Assembly (NCBI RefSeq): GCF_003217095.1
Contig: NZ_QJSR01000005.1
Location: 322,519-386,518, forward strand
Source of the DNA: Rhizobium sp. PP-CC-3A-592
Lineage (GTDB): Bacteria > Pseudomonadota > Alphaproteobacteria > Rhizobiales > Rhizobiaceae
DNA: 64,000 nt
Direction of reading: 5' to 3'
The notes below the pieces were generated by a model, which was given only the letters and a program-made list of their open reading frames with translations, made no database searches and had not been told where the DNA came from. Below are positions 7,867 through 17,419 of the stretch, piece by piece (the stretch's first letter is position 1; each line of letters starts with the position of its first letter). A program made the position numbers and the translations under genes.

Positions 7867-10551
7867 TCACCGAATATCCAGCAACCGCTCCAGATACTGC
7901 CGCTCCACCTCCGGCGAAACGTTGTTGCCCAGGCGACGGCGGATTTCGTCGAGGATTTCGCGGGCGCGCTGGGTGTCGATCTCGTCGGGCACCTTCACCT
8001 GATCGCCGAAATCGGGGCCGGGATTCTGCTGGCGGCGGCCGAGGGGGTCGCGGCCGTTCTGGCCGTATTGCGGGATACCCTGGCCGGGACCTTGCCCCTG
8101 GCCCTGACCCTGGCTCATCTGGTTCATCATGTCCTGCGCGCCCTCACGCAGCGCCTGCAACGCGCGGCCCTGGCTGCCGACGGCCTGTTCGCCCTGGCCT
8201 TCGCCGAGCTGGCCCGAGGCGCCCTTCATCTCGCGACCGGCCTGGCCAAAACCCTTGCCGGGCTTGATGCCCATGCCTTCGAGGCCCTTCTGCAGCTCGC
8301 CGAGCTGCTTTTCCAGGGCCTGTTGCTGGCCCTGAAGGTCCTTCAAAGCCTGGCGTAATTGTTCCTCGGTCATCTGCTCGGTCGGATCGCCGCCCTGTTG
8401 CTCCTGCTGTTGGCCCTGCTGCTGGTTCTGGTCTCCGGGCTGCTGCTCGAACAGGTTCTCGTCCGTCAACGGATCGCCCATCTGCATGCGGTTGCGCAGG
8501 GCCTGATCGTGCTTGAAGGTCTGCTCCATCAGCCGCTGCTGCTCCTGCATCAGCTGGCCGAGCTTGTCCATCTGCTGGCGCATCTCGCTATTGTCCTGGC
8601 CCTGCTGCATATCCTGCGGCGTCCGACCGGCCTGGAGATTGTTCATCATGCGCTGCATTTCTGACAGCATCTGCCGGGCCTGATCCTTCGAGCCGGATTT
8701 CGCGAGGTTCTCGATCTGGTCCATCATCTTGTCCAGATCCTTGCTGCTCAGCATGTTCTCCATATTGGGCCGCGCGGCCATTTGCGGGTTCTTCATCGCC
8801 TGTTCGGCGAGCGCCTGCATGAATTCCTTCATCGCCTCGCGCAGTTCCTGCATCGCCTTGGCGATCTCCTCGTCGGAGGCGTTGCGCTCCAGTGCGTCCG
8901 ACAGCTTCTGCTGGGCCTCGCGCAGATTGCGTTCGGCCAGCGACAGGTTGCCGTCCTCGATGCCGAGCGCGACCTCCCAGAGATAATCGGCGGTGCCGCG
9001 CATCATCTCGTCGTCGCGCGCGAGCGCCATGCGGCCCTTGGCGGATTGCAGAAGGAGGAAATGGGTGAGGTTGGGGATGTTGTCTTCCGGGCGGATGTTC
9101 AGCGCGTCGTTAAGCTCGATCGCACGCGGCAGGTCCTTGCTGTTCAGCGCCATGACCTGACGCTCCTCGGCGACCGCGCCGGCAAGCGGCTGGGTGAAGC
9201 GGCGGGCGGGCAGGATCATCTCCTGCGGCACACTGCGTCCCTCCTGGCCGGCGGCGTCGCGGGCGACCAGCGTGATGCGCACACGCTTGCCGGCCAGCGG
9301 ATGTTCCGACAGGTTCCGGCTGGCGGTCGCCTTGGCGTCCTTGGCGTTGCGGCGGGGCAGGTCCAGGCGATATTCGGGCGCGGGATAAAGCGGCGTCGCT
9401 TCGGCCGGTGCTGCTTCGGTCGGCACGATCTCGGCGAAGGCTTCGCTGAGCCCGTAATCGTCTTTCGCAAGGAAGGGAATCTCCAGCGCGGCGTTGACCG
9501 TGGCGCGCGGGGTGCCGTCGAAGGCGATGTCCGGGACGGCATCGGGAATGACGGCGAACTGCCATGTCTCCTTTCCGACGGTCAGCGTGCCGTCGCGGGT
9601 GATCTTGTAGAGATGGGTGCTGTTGTCGACCGGCGCATTTGCCGCGGCTTCCGGAGCAGGCGGCGCATTGCCGGCCGCAGCCTCCTGCACGGGTGCCTTT
9701 TCCGGTTTTTGCGGCGGGATCGGCGTTGCCGCGGTCGCGCCCTTGTCGAGGAAGGTCACAGTGGTGTCAGTGGCCGTACCCGCGCTCGTGACGCGCACGG
9801 TGACGTCGCTGAACTGCGGGATGCGGAACAGGCTCGCCTCGGTGGCCTGAGGCTCGGTGCCTGCTCGCGGCTGGTCCTGCCGGCCGGTGAGGAAGACCGG
9901 GGCGCGGCCGGTATAGGCGGGCGGGGTGACCCAGGCGTCGATGCGCACGTCCGGCGGCGCCACGATGTTCTCGGGAATACGGAAGGCATCGGATATCAGC
10001 CCGGCGCGGTTGGAATAGGAATAGGCGAAGGCGATGGCGACGAGGAGGACCGGCAGGACGCGCAGGCCGAAGCCGTCATGACGGGCGATATCCGGCCGCG
10101 GTAGGCCGGTTTCGAGCGCACCGATCATCCGGGCCATGCGGCTCTGGTGTTCGAGCCAGAGCGCCTGCCCGAAGGCGCCGCCGGTCGCCGGCTTGTCGTC
10201 CTGTACGCCGATGGCCTGATGCGGCAGGGCGTTGCGCTCTTCGAGCAGCCGGTCGGCCTCGTGCGTATCAGGCAGGCGGACGCGGAACACCGGCACGAGG
10301 GCCGCGATGAAGGCGAGGACGAAGGCGAGAAGCAGGCCGGCATGCACCAGCGGCGGCACGGCGCGGAAGAGGCCGAACCAGGCTGCCGACAGGAAGACGA
10401 AGGCCACTGCGAGGGGGGGAAGTGCGCGGGGCGCTAAGCGCTCGGCAATGATGACGAGCCGTGCAAAGCCGCGCTTGCGCGCCAATGCGCGCGCCATGCC
10501 GGACACGCCGTCTTTATTGTCCGCACTCGTCTGCCGCCGGAATTCTGCCAT
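7867..10551 (-). CDS. TIGR02302/DUF4175 family large membrane-anchored protein
   Basis: About 894 residues. Two membrane helices lie close together (about residues 40-85) and a third at about 165-182. A long extracytoplasmic region follows, with Pro/Ala-rich linkers (about 265-310), and then a C-terminal 400 residues of alternating coiled-coil and Gln/Gly/Met-rich sequence, ending in a conserved-looking helix (ILDEIRRRLGNN.. YLERLLDIR). The layout and the repeated VKMQELREAMKEF-like helices match the alphaproteobacterial TIGR02302 family, of unknown function. I chose the ATG at 10551, preceded by AGGA eight bases upstream, over the ATG at 10569. It lies 163 bases downstream of lysA on the same strand. 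No catalytic motif is evident. Confidence 0.82.
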   Translation of the reverse strand: MAEFRRQTSADNKDGVSGMARALARKRGFARLVIIAERLAPRALPPLAVAFVFLSAAWFGLFRAVPPLVHAGLLLAFVLAFIAALVPVFRVRLPDTHEADRLLEERNALPHQAIGVQDDKPATGGAFGQALWLEHQSRMARMIGALETGLPRPDIARHDGFGLRVLPVLLVAIAFAYSYSNRAGLISDAFRIPENIVAPPDVRIDAWVTPPAYTGRAPVFLTGRQDQPRAGTEPQATEASLFRIPQFSDVTVRVTSAGTATDTTVTFLDKGATAATPIPPQKPEKAPVQEAAAGNAPPAPEAAANAPVDNSTHLYKITRDGTLTVGKETWQFAVIPDAVPDIAFDGTPRATVNAALEIPFLAKDDYGLSEAFAEIVPTEAAPAEATPLYPAPEYRLDLPRRNAKDAKATASRNLSEHPLAGKRVRITLVARDAAGQEGRSVPQEMILPARRFTQPLAGAVAEERQVMALNSKDLPRAIELNDALNIRPEDNIPNLTHFLLLQSAKGRMALARDDEMMRGTADYLWEVALGIEDGNLSLAERNLREAQQKLSDALERNASDEEIAKAMQELREAMKEFMQALAEQAMKNPQMAARPNMENMLSSKDLDKMMDQIENLAKSGSKDQARQMLSEMQRMMNNLQAGRTPQDMQQGQDNSEMRQQMDKLGQLMQEQQRLMEQTFKHDQALRNRMQMGDPLTDENLFEQQPGDQNQQQGQQQEQQGGDPTEQMTEEQLRQALKDLQGQQQALEKQLGELQKGLEGMGIKPGKGFGQAGREMKGASGQLGEGQGEQAVGSQGRALQALREGAQDMMNQMSQGQGQGQGPGQGIPQYGQNGRDPLGRRQQNPGPDFGDQVKVPDEIDTQRAREILDEIRRRLGNNVSPEVERQYLERLLDIR

Positions 10552-10714
10552 CCGTACCGTCCTGCTCATGGGTCAGGGCCTGTCGTCACGCGATTCCCGC
10601 GCGCGTCTGACGCCTGTTTGCCAGCAAGGATACCATTGTTTGTGGCGAAGACGAGGGCGAGAACGCAATCGTGAACGTTCCTCGCCTGCGCGCCAAAGGG
10701 GCTTACACTCGGTA

Positions 10715-11989
10715 TTAGTCTTCCGAGAGCCAGTCCGGCAGGCTGTCGAGGCCGATCAGGTCTTCGATGGTGGTGCGGGGCCGCACGACGTGGAAGCGGT
10801 TGCCCTTGACGAGCACTTCCGGGACCAGAAGCCGCGAATTGTAGGTGCCCGCCTGAACGGCACCGTAAGCGCCGGCCGTGCTGACGGCGAACAGATCGCC
10901 GGCGCGGGGCATGGCCATTTCGCGGTCGAGACCCAGATAATCGCCGGTCTCGCAGACCGGGCCGACCACGTCCGCCCGGATACGCGGCGCGTTGGCGGCG
11001 GAAATCCGCACCGGGCGGATTTCGTGATAGGCCTCATAGAGGGTCGGGCGGATGAGGTCGTTCATCGCGGCATCGACGATGACGAAGGTCTTCGACCCGC
11101 CATCCTTCACATAGATCGTTTCCGTCACCAGAATGCCGGCATTGCCGACGATCAGGCGGCCGGGCTCCATGACGATGCGGCAGTTCAGGCCGGCGAGCTG
11201 GTCCTTGACGATCGCCGCATAGGCGTCCGGCAAAGGCGGGGGATTGTTGTCTTCCTTGTAGGGCACGCCAAGGCCGCCGCCGACATCGACATGGTCGATG
11301 ACGTGGCCATCGGCCCGCAGCGTCTCCACGAGGTCGCGCAGCACCTTGAAGGCATCCTCGAACGGCTGCAGATCCGTGATCTGGCTGCCGATATGCATGT
11401 CGATGCCGGTGACCTTGATGCCGGGAAGCGTGGCGGCATGGGCGTAGACGGCGCGGGCGCGCTCGAAGCCGATGCCAAACTTGTTTTCCTTCTTGCCGGT
11501 CGAGATCTTGGCATGCGTCTTCGCGTCCACATCCGGATTGATGCGGAAGGAGACGTGCGCCCGACGGTTGAGGCGCACGGCGCGGGCGTTGAGCACTTCG
11601 AGCTCGGGCTCGGACTCGACGTTGAAGCAGTAGATGCCGGCGGCCAGCGCCAGATCCATCTCGCCGGCCGTCTTGCCGACGCCGGAGAACATGATGCGCT
11701 CGGCCGGAATGCCGGCTGCCAGCGCGCGCGCGAGTTCGCCGCCGGAGACGACGTCGATGCCGGCGCCGAGGCGGCCGAGCGTCTTCAGCACGGCCTGATT
11801 GGAGTTCGCCTTCATTGCATAGCAGACGAGTGCGTCGATGCCCTCGAAGGCCTTCGAAAAGACGGTGTAGTGCCGCTCCAGCGTCGCTGTGGAGTAGCAG
11901 TAGAAGGGTGTGCCGACGGCGCGGGCGATGTCGGTGACCGGCACGTCTTCCGCATGCAGAACGCCGTCGCGATATTCGAAATGATTCAC
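10715..11989 (-). CDS. lysA: Diaminopimelate decarboxylase
   Basis: A 424-residue fold-III PLP enzyme. The PLP lysine is in VCYAMKANSN (Lys60), the HIGSQI and GGGLGVPY motifs bind the cofactor, and the C-terminal residues CETGDYL supply the active-site Cys of the partner subunit. It decarboxylates meso-diaminopimelate to L-lysine, the last lysine step. Length is normal. It follows an LptM-like lipoprotein gene by 22 bases and argH further upstream, all on the minus strand, so it probably belongs to an argH-lptM-lysA transcript. The aspartokinase gene of the same pathway is 35 kb away. Confidence 0.94.
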   Translation of the reverse strand: MNHFEYRDGVLHAEDVPVTDIARAVGTPFYCYSTATLERHYTVFSKAFEGIDALVCYAMKANSNQAVLKTLGRLGAGIDVVSGGELARALAAGIPAERIMFSGVGKTAGEMDLALAAGIYCFNVESEPELEVLNARAVRLNRRAHVSFRINPDVDAKTHAKISTGKKENKFGIGFERARAVYAHAATLPGIKVTGIDMHIGSQITDLQPFEDAFKVLRDLVETLRADGHVIDHVDVGGGLGVPYKEDNNPPPLPDAYAAIVKDQLAGLNCRIVMEPGRLIVGNAGILVTETIYVKDGGSKTFVIVDAAMNDLIRPTLYEAYHEIRPVRISAANAPRIRADVVGPVCETGDYLGLDREMAMPRAGDLFAVSTAGAYGAVQAGTYNSRLLVPEVLVKGNRFHVVRPRTTIEDLIGLDSLPDWLSED

Positions 11990-12011
11990 GGGATGGGCCT
12001 TGAGATGGCTG

Positions 12012-12368
12012 TCAGAGCAGCGGATCGAGGAGGAAGGGGCGCTCGGGGACGTCGGTCTGGTCGCCGGTGCGGCCGCTGCGGGCGGCTGCGTTGTCCGATC
12101 CGGGAACGACGTTCATCTGCGTGACGGCCGTCGTCTGGCTGGATGCGTTGCCGGTCACGGCGGAACTGGCCGGCGCGGCGCCGCTTGCCGGCCGTACGAG
12201 GGCGGACGGGGCGGCCGAAGGCGAACGGGTCGTGTTCCCGGCTTCTTTCGCCGCCTGCGCGCGGGCGACGCTCGGACGCTCGAGATCCCCCTTGCGGCCG
12301 CAGCCGGAGGCCGTCAGCACCGTTGCCGTCAGAAGCAGCGCCGTCAGGGCGGCAGTCCGGAATGTCAT
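12012..12368 (-). CDS. lptM: LptM-like small lipoprotein
   Basis: A 118-residue protein. Its N-terminal signal ends in the lipobox LTASGC, followed by GRKGDLERP, the hallmark start of the LptM (YifL) family. The rest is low-complexity Ala/Ser/Thr sequence. LptM is an outer-membrane lipoprotein that assists oxidative maturation of the LptD lipopolysaccharide translocon. The ATG at 12368 is preceded by AAGGA at good spacing; the frame extends further upstream but only through non-coding sequence. It lies between argH and lysA, a placement seen in many proteobacteria. This copy has a longer tail than the short enteric form. Confidence 0.8.
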   Translation of the reverse strand: MTFRTAALTALLLTATVLTASGCGRKGDLERPSVARAQAAKEAGNTTRSPSAAPSALVRPASGAAPASSAVTGNASSQTTAVTQMNVVPGSDNAAARSGRTGDQTDVPERPFLLDPLL

Positions 12369-12450
12369 CGTCGCAGTTCCTTTGCGAAGGCAGGCGGTTC
12401 CTCTTAGCTGTTTTTCAAGGACCGCGCACGTTCGAAATTCTGATGGATCG

Positions 12451-12478
12451 CCCGGGAAAAATGATGGGTTTCCCCGGG
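12451..12478 (-). terminator. Hairpin between argH and lptM
   Basis: A 10-bp stem (CCCGGGAAAA / TTTCCCCGGG, one G-T pair) around an 8-nt loop lies 30 bases downstream of the argH stop. On the minus strand the descending arm carries a short T run, but no long T tract follows. It may therefore act as a partial terminator or processing site that lowers lptM-lysA expression relative to argH. Confidence 0.45.
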
Positions 12479-12507
12479 GATTAAAGTCGGATCGAGACGG
12501 AATTGTC

Positions 12508-13911
<1,404 letters not shown>

Positions 13912-13957
13912 CGCAGATATCCGTTCCTCAAAAAAGGTACAAGTCTTGAAAACCGAC

Positions 13958-14638
13958 ATGACAGACCCGGGAAAACCCCGCTCCGCCCTGCGGCTCGTGG
14001 CGCTTGCAGCCCTGCTGGGCCTGATCGCCGGTGCGGCTGCGGTATACGTCAGGCAGAGCGGGTCTGGCAATGCTCCGGAGGTCGCTTCCCAAGGTGATGC
14101 GGGTCCCTGCACGGCGGCAGCGCCCAGGATCGCCGGTCTGACGCCGCTGATGAAGGGTCAGGTCGCCGCCATGGCGCCCGCCGACCGGCCGCGGCTTCTG
14201 GAGGGTCTGACGTTCAAAGACGGCGCGGGCAAGGACCTGACGCTTGCCGATTTCAAGGGCCGAGCGGTGCTGCTCAATCTCTGGGCGACGTGGTGCGTGC
14301 CCTGCCGCGAGGAAATGCCGGCGCTCGACAGGCTGGAGAGGGCCGAGGGGAGCGACCGCTTCGAGGTCGTCGCCGTCAACATCGACACCGGCAGCGACGA
14401 GAAGCCGAAAGCGTTCCTATCGGAAACAGGTGTCACGGCGCTGAAACCCTATCGCGATGCTTCCATGGGCGTTTTCAACGCTTTGAAGAAGGAGGGGCTG
14501 GCCTTCGGTCTGCCGGTCACCGTGCTGCTCGACGACAAGGGCTGCCTGCTCTCGGCCATGAACGGGCCGGCGGCCTGGGATGGCGAGGAGGGGCGGGCGC
14601 TGGTGCGCGCTGCCGCGTCAGCGGGTGCCGGCTCCTGA
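13958..14638 (+). CDS. tlpA: TlpA-type membrane-anchored thioredoxin-like protein
   Basis: A 226-residue protein with an N-terminal membrane anchor (about residues 10-31) and a periplasmic thioredoxin-fold domain. The redox motif WCVPC lies at 112-116 and a typical [10 protein letters not shown] cis-Pro loop follows. TlpA reduces Cys residues of proteins involved in cytochrome oxidase assembly (ScoI/CoxB) in rhizobia; that role is inferred from the family. The start is the ATG at 13958 because upstream codons overlap argH antisense and lack membrane-anchor logic. Its last 190 bases overlap the C-terminal coding region of the convergent sulfatase-like gene. Confidence 0.85.
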   Translation: MTDPGKPRSALRLVALAALLGLIAGAAAVYVRQSGSGNAPEVASQGDAGPCTAAAPRIAGLTPLMKGQVAAMAPADRPRLLEGLTFKDGAGKDLTLADFKGRAVLLNLWATWCVPCREEMPALDRLERAEGSDRFEVVAVNIDTGSDEKPKAFLSETGVTALKPYRDASMGVFNALKKEGLAFGLPVTVLLDDKGCLLSAMNGPAAWDGEEGRALVRAAASAGAGS

Positions 14639-15969
14639 GGCCGGCGGCTTCGCAGCAGGTACCAGTCCACAAGGCCGGGCTTGAAATGGCGGCGGGCGGC
14701 GCGCTCCCAGAGCGGCGTCTGATGATCGCCGACGATGAGGATATCGGTCGGCGGCAGGTCCGGATCGCGCGCGATGACGGCCACCGAGCGGAAAAGGTCG
14801 CTCCACAGGTTCGTCAGGTCGCACACCGTGCGGTTGTCGATGGCCGGCGCCATGGTGGCGCAGCCGAGCCTGTCGATGGCGGAGGGCTGGTAGGGAATAT
14901 GCGTGTTCAGCGTCAGGAAATAGACGAATTTCTGCGTGTCCGGATCGGCCTTGAGTGCCGCATCCACGACGCCGGCGACTTCCGTGTCGCAGAGCCCCTT
15001 GAAGACATTGCCGCAGCGCGATGGCGTGGGGCTTGGCACTTCTGCCGCCATCTCCTCCATGAAGGTGCTGCGTTGGAAGCCGATCTGCGGATACCAGTGA
15101 TGCCGCAGGAACATGTCGCGGGAATAGCCGTGAAAGGACAGCGTGCTCAGGCCCTTTTCGCTCAGGCGACGCGGCAGGCAGTCGAAGGGCTGGTCGCTGA
15201 TAAAATCGAGCCAGCTGCCCCAGTGTCCGCAAAGCTCCCGCGCGGCAGCGCCGGTGGTGGAGCCTGAATAGCGTGTCGTGCCGCTGGTGAGCTGATAGCG
15301 CCCGCCGAGGGTTTCCTTCTGCAGGATCTGGCTGAGAAGCGCCCGATCCTGCGGATCGGCAAAGGCACCGAGGCCCTCGACCATGACGAACAGCATGTTG
15401 TGCCCCGATGCAGCGATCCTTGTTGCCGTCAGGTCATTCTGGAGGATGGCGCTGTCAAAAGGTGGTTTTGCCGTCGTGAAGGGCTGGTTGACCGCGATAT
15501 CGAGCCCGACCACGGCGAGCGCGGCAAAGGCCACGGCCGTGGGGGAGGCGAGCGGCACATCGGAGCGAAACCTGTTGAAGAGCCCTGCCGTGAGAAGCGC
15601 CATGCCGACCATTGTCAGGATGAGCGCGACATAGAAGGCGGATGCCGCGACATTGATGGTGGCGAGAAAACCGAGCGTGTCGATGGCATCGCCAATCGGC
15701 AGATTGAAGGCGACCATGGCGACGAGGACCATATCGAGAAGCGCGGCGAGCACGAAGACCGGGTAGGCCGCCCAGCCGGGCAGGACGTAGGCAGCGGTTC
15801 CGGCGAGCACGTAGAAAAGCGGGGACATCGTCCGGACCGCCACGTAAAAGGGCATCGCGAGCAGGAAGACGATATTGGGGACGACGAGGGTGCCGATCAA
15901 CCGTACGCTCGCTCGACGAGAGGCCGGGATTCTAAGGGCTACGTTCCGCGCGCTGGTTTTTGCAGTCAT
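14449..15969 (-). CDS. Sulfatase-like alkaline phosphatase superfamily membrane enzyme
   Basis: A 506-residue protein. About five hydrophobic segments occupy residues 22-165, followed by a soluble domain with MLFVMVEGLGAF (metal-site strand), TTRYSGSTTGAAARELCG (nucleophile Ser/Thr region), FHGYSRDMFLRHHWYP and ILIVGDHQTPLW (second metal site). This layout resembles phosphoethanolamine/phosphoglycerol transferases and related sulfatase-fold enzymes, so it may modify a lipid or surface glycan. The substrate is unknown. The last 63 residues lie antisense to tlpA and are Ala/Ser/Pro-rich, so the real C-terminus may have been extended by loss of an earlier stop. Confidence 0.75.
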   Translation of the reverse strand: MTAKTSARNVALRIPASRRASVRLIGTLVVPNIVFLLAMPFYVAVRTMSPLFYVLAGTAAYVLPGWAAYPVFVLAALLDMVLVAMVAFNLPIGDAIDTLGFLATINVAASAFYVALILTMVGMALLTAGLFNRFRSDVPLASPTAVAFAALAVVGLDIAVNQPFTTAKPPFDSAILQNDLTATRIAASGHNMLFVMVEGLGAFADPQDRALLSQILQKETLGGRYQLTSGTTRYSGSTTGAAARELCGHWGSWLDFISDQPFDCLPRRLSEKGLSTLSFHGYSRDMFLRHHWYPQIGFQRSTFMEEMAAEVPSPTPSRCGNVFKGLCDTEVAGVVDAALKADPDTQKFVYFLTLNTHIPYQPSAIDRLGCATMAPAIDNRTVCDLTNLWSDLFRSVAVIARDPDLPPTDILIVGDHQTPLWERAARRHFKPGLVDWYLLRSRRPQEPAPADAAARTSARPSSPSQAAGPFMAESRQPLSSSSTVTGRPKASPSFFKALKTPMEASR

Positions 15970-16047
15970 GAGAACTCCGTGCCGTCAAGCAGGCGAACTC
16001 AGGATTGCATTCAATATTCGTAATGATCAATACAACGCGGAGTGGTT

Positions 16048-16314
16048 TAATACCAAGTGTCGATGATAGGAACCTATAGGACAGGCTTCTCGGGTTTTCT
16101 GGCTAGGAGAGGTGCGCAGATCGATGCTGTCGTATCGGTCAAGAGCCTCGACAACGCCAGAAAGCCCGAGAAGCCTGCCGAAGGTGGTTCAGTGCTGGTC
16201 TCTGGCGTTGTTGCGATGCTTGCCCGATGCGACAGCATCGCGCTGCGCACCGCGCCTAGCCAGAGATCAGCACTGAACCATCCTATAGGTCCCTATCATC
16301 GACACTTGGTATTA
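16048..16314. repeat. 267-bp MITE-like palindromic element with nested hairpins
   Basis: The terminal inverted repeats at 16048-16081 and 16281-16314 are 34 bp with one mismatch (outer end TAATACCAAGTGTCGATGAT). Inside are two 21-bp-arm hairpins, each with one mismatch: 16083-16103 with 16156-16176, and 16186-16206 with 16259-16279. The two loops are themselves inverted relatives of one another (for example GGTGCGCAG..CGATGCTGTCG in each). Both ends carry TA, compatible with a TA target as in IS630/mariner-type MITEs. No transposase is present in the window. It fills the space between the sulfatase-like gene and the end of the hydroxybutyryl-CoA dehydrogenase gene, whose stop codon overlaps its right end. 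Confidence 0.85.
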
Positions 16315-17184
16315 GCGCGTCGGAACCGGGGTTTCCCCACGATAGTCGTAGAAACCGCGACCGGACTTCCGGCCGAGCCAGCCGGCCTCGACATATTTCA
16401 CCAAGAGCGGGCAGGGGCGGTATTTGCTGTCGGCGAGGCCGTCATGAAGAACCTGCATGATCGAAAGGCAGGTGTCGAGGCCGATGAAGTCGGCGAGTTG
16501 CAGCGGGCCCATGGGATGGTTCGCGCCGAGCTTCATGGCGGTGTCGATGGCATCGACGGTGCCTACACCTTCATAGAGCGTGTAGATTGCCTCGTTGATC
16601 ATCGGCAGGAGGATGCGGTTGACAATGAAGGCCGGAAAATCCTCTGCAACCGTGATGGTCTTGTCGAGCGCGGTAACGAACTGGCGGGCCGAGGCGAACG
16701 TGCCCTCCTCGGTTGCAATGCCGCGCACCAGTTCCACGAGCTTCATGACGGGAACCGGGTTCATGAAGTGGATGCCCATGAAGCGCTCGGGGCGGTCCGT
16801 GGCGGAGGCGAGGCGGGTGATCGAGAGGGAGGAGGTGTTGGTGGCAAGGATGGCGTCCGGCTTGAGCACCGGACAGACGGCGACGTAGATCTTGCGCTTG
16901 ATGCTCTCGTCTTCGGTGGCGGCCTCGATCACGAGGTCGGCCGGTGAGAGATCCGTCAGGTCCGAGGAGCCCTTGATCAGCGTCAGCGCCTTCTTGCGCT
17001 CGTCCTCGGTCAGTTTTCCGGAGGAGACCTGGCGGGCCATGTTGCCGTTGATCGTGGCAAGGCCGGCCTCGATGCGATCGGGCGCGATGTCGTAGAGGTG
17101 GACCTTGTACCCTGCCATCGCGGCGACCTGCGCAATGCCGCAGCCCATTTGTCCCGCACCGACGATTCCGACATTCTTGATCAT
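16312..17184 (-). CDS. hbd: 3-hydroxybutyryl-CoA dehydrogenase
   Basis: A 290-residue enzyme. The NAD-binding Rossmann motif GAGQMGCG lies at residues 9-16 (followed by IAQVAA), the catalytic His in GIHFMNPVPVMKLVE, and the C-terminal dimerisation domain (NHPMGPLQLADFIGLDT) is intact. It oxidises 3-hydroxyacyl-CoA (short chain) to acetoacetyl-CoA, in PHB/fatty-acid degradation or the reverse direction. The ATG at 17184 gives the family-standard start; the upstream open frame to 17370 crosses a palindrome and is not coding. It lies downstream of etfA on the same strand, separated by hairpins. The stop codon is inside the terminal repeat of the 267-bp element. Confidence 0.92.
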   Translation of the reverse strand: MIKNVGIVGAGQMGCGIAQVAAMAGYKVHLYDIAPDRIEAGLATINGNMARQVSSGKLTEDERKKALTLIKGSSDLTDLSPADLVIEAATEDESIKRKIYVAVCPVLKPDAILATNTSSLSITRLASATDRPERFMGIHFMNPVPVMKLVELVRGIATEEGTFASARQFVTALDKTITVAEDFPAFIVNRILLPMINEAIYTLYEGVGTVDAIDTAMKLGANHPMGPLQLADFIGLDTCLSIMQVLHDGLADSKYRPCPLLVKYVEAGWLGRKSGRGFYDYRGETPVPTR

Positions 17185-17243
17185 CAAGCCGTTGTTCCCC
17201 AATCGCAGCCGACGTCTAGGTTCGCTATAGCGCTTTATACCTG

Positions 17244-17287
17244 CTGCATCATTCCTCAAATCGATTTCGATTTGAGGAATGATGCAG
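17244..17287. repeat. Perfect 21-bp-arm palindrome
   Basis: The arms at 17244-17264 and 17267-17287 (arm CTGCATCATTCCTCAAATCG plus A) flank a 2-nt centre. It lies 60 bases upstream of the dehydrogenase start codon, between that gene and etfA. Near-identical sequences built on AAATCGATTTCGATTT occur as intergenic palindromes in Rhizobiaceae, from memory. It may form a cruciform or an RNA hairpin in the 5' leader. Confidence 0.75.
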
Positions 17288-17370
17288 GCAAGGCCTGTCT
17301 GAACGTGATACCGGCTGGCAGCAGTTTTTGCCAGTGCTTTCCGTCGCTCTTTGCGCGTCTTCGAATGCAA

Positions 17371-17399
17371 AACGGCCGCATCGGGGGGATGCGGCCGTT
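17371..17399 (-). terminator. Terminator of the etfB-etfA transcript
   Basis: A 12-bp perfect stem (AACGGCCGCATC / GATGCGGCCGTT) around a 5-nt loop lies 20 bases beyond the etfA stop. Read on the minus strand it ends in GTTTTGC, a short T tract, giving a factor-independent terminator for etfBA. Confidence 0.75.
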
Positions 17400-17419
17400 C
17401 AATTATCGGTGTGTCTGGC

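Noticed and set aside
16057..16947. Plus-strand frame running through the 267-bp palindrome
   Set aside because: It is antisense to the dehydrogenase gene and begins inside a repeat; no protein-like pattern.
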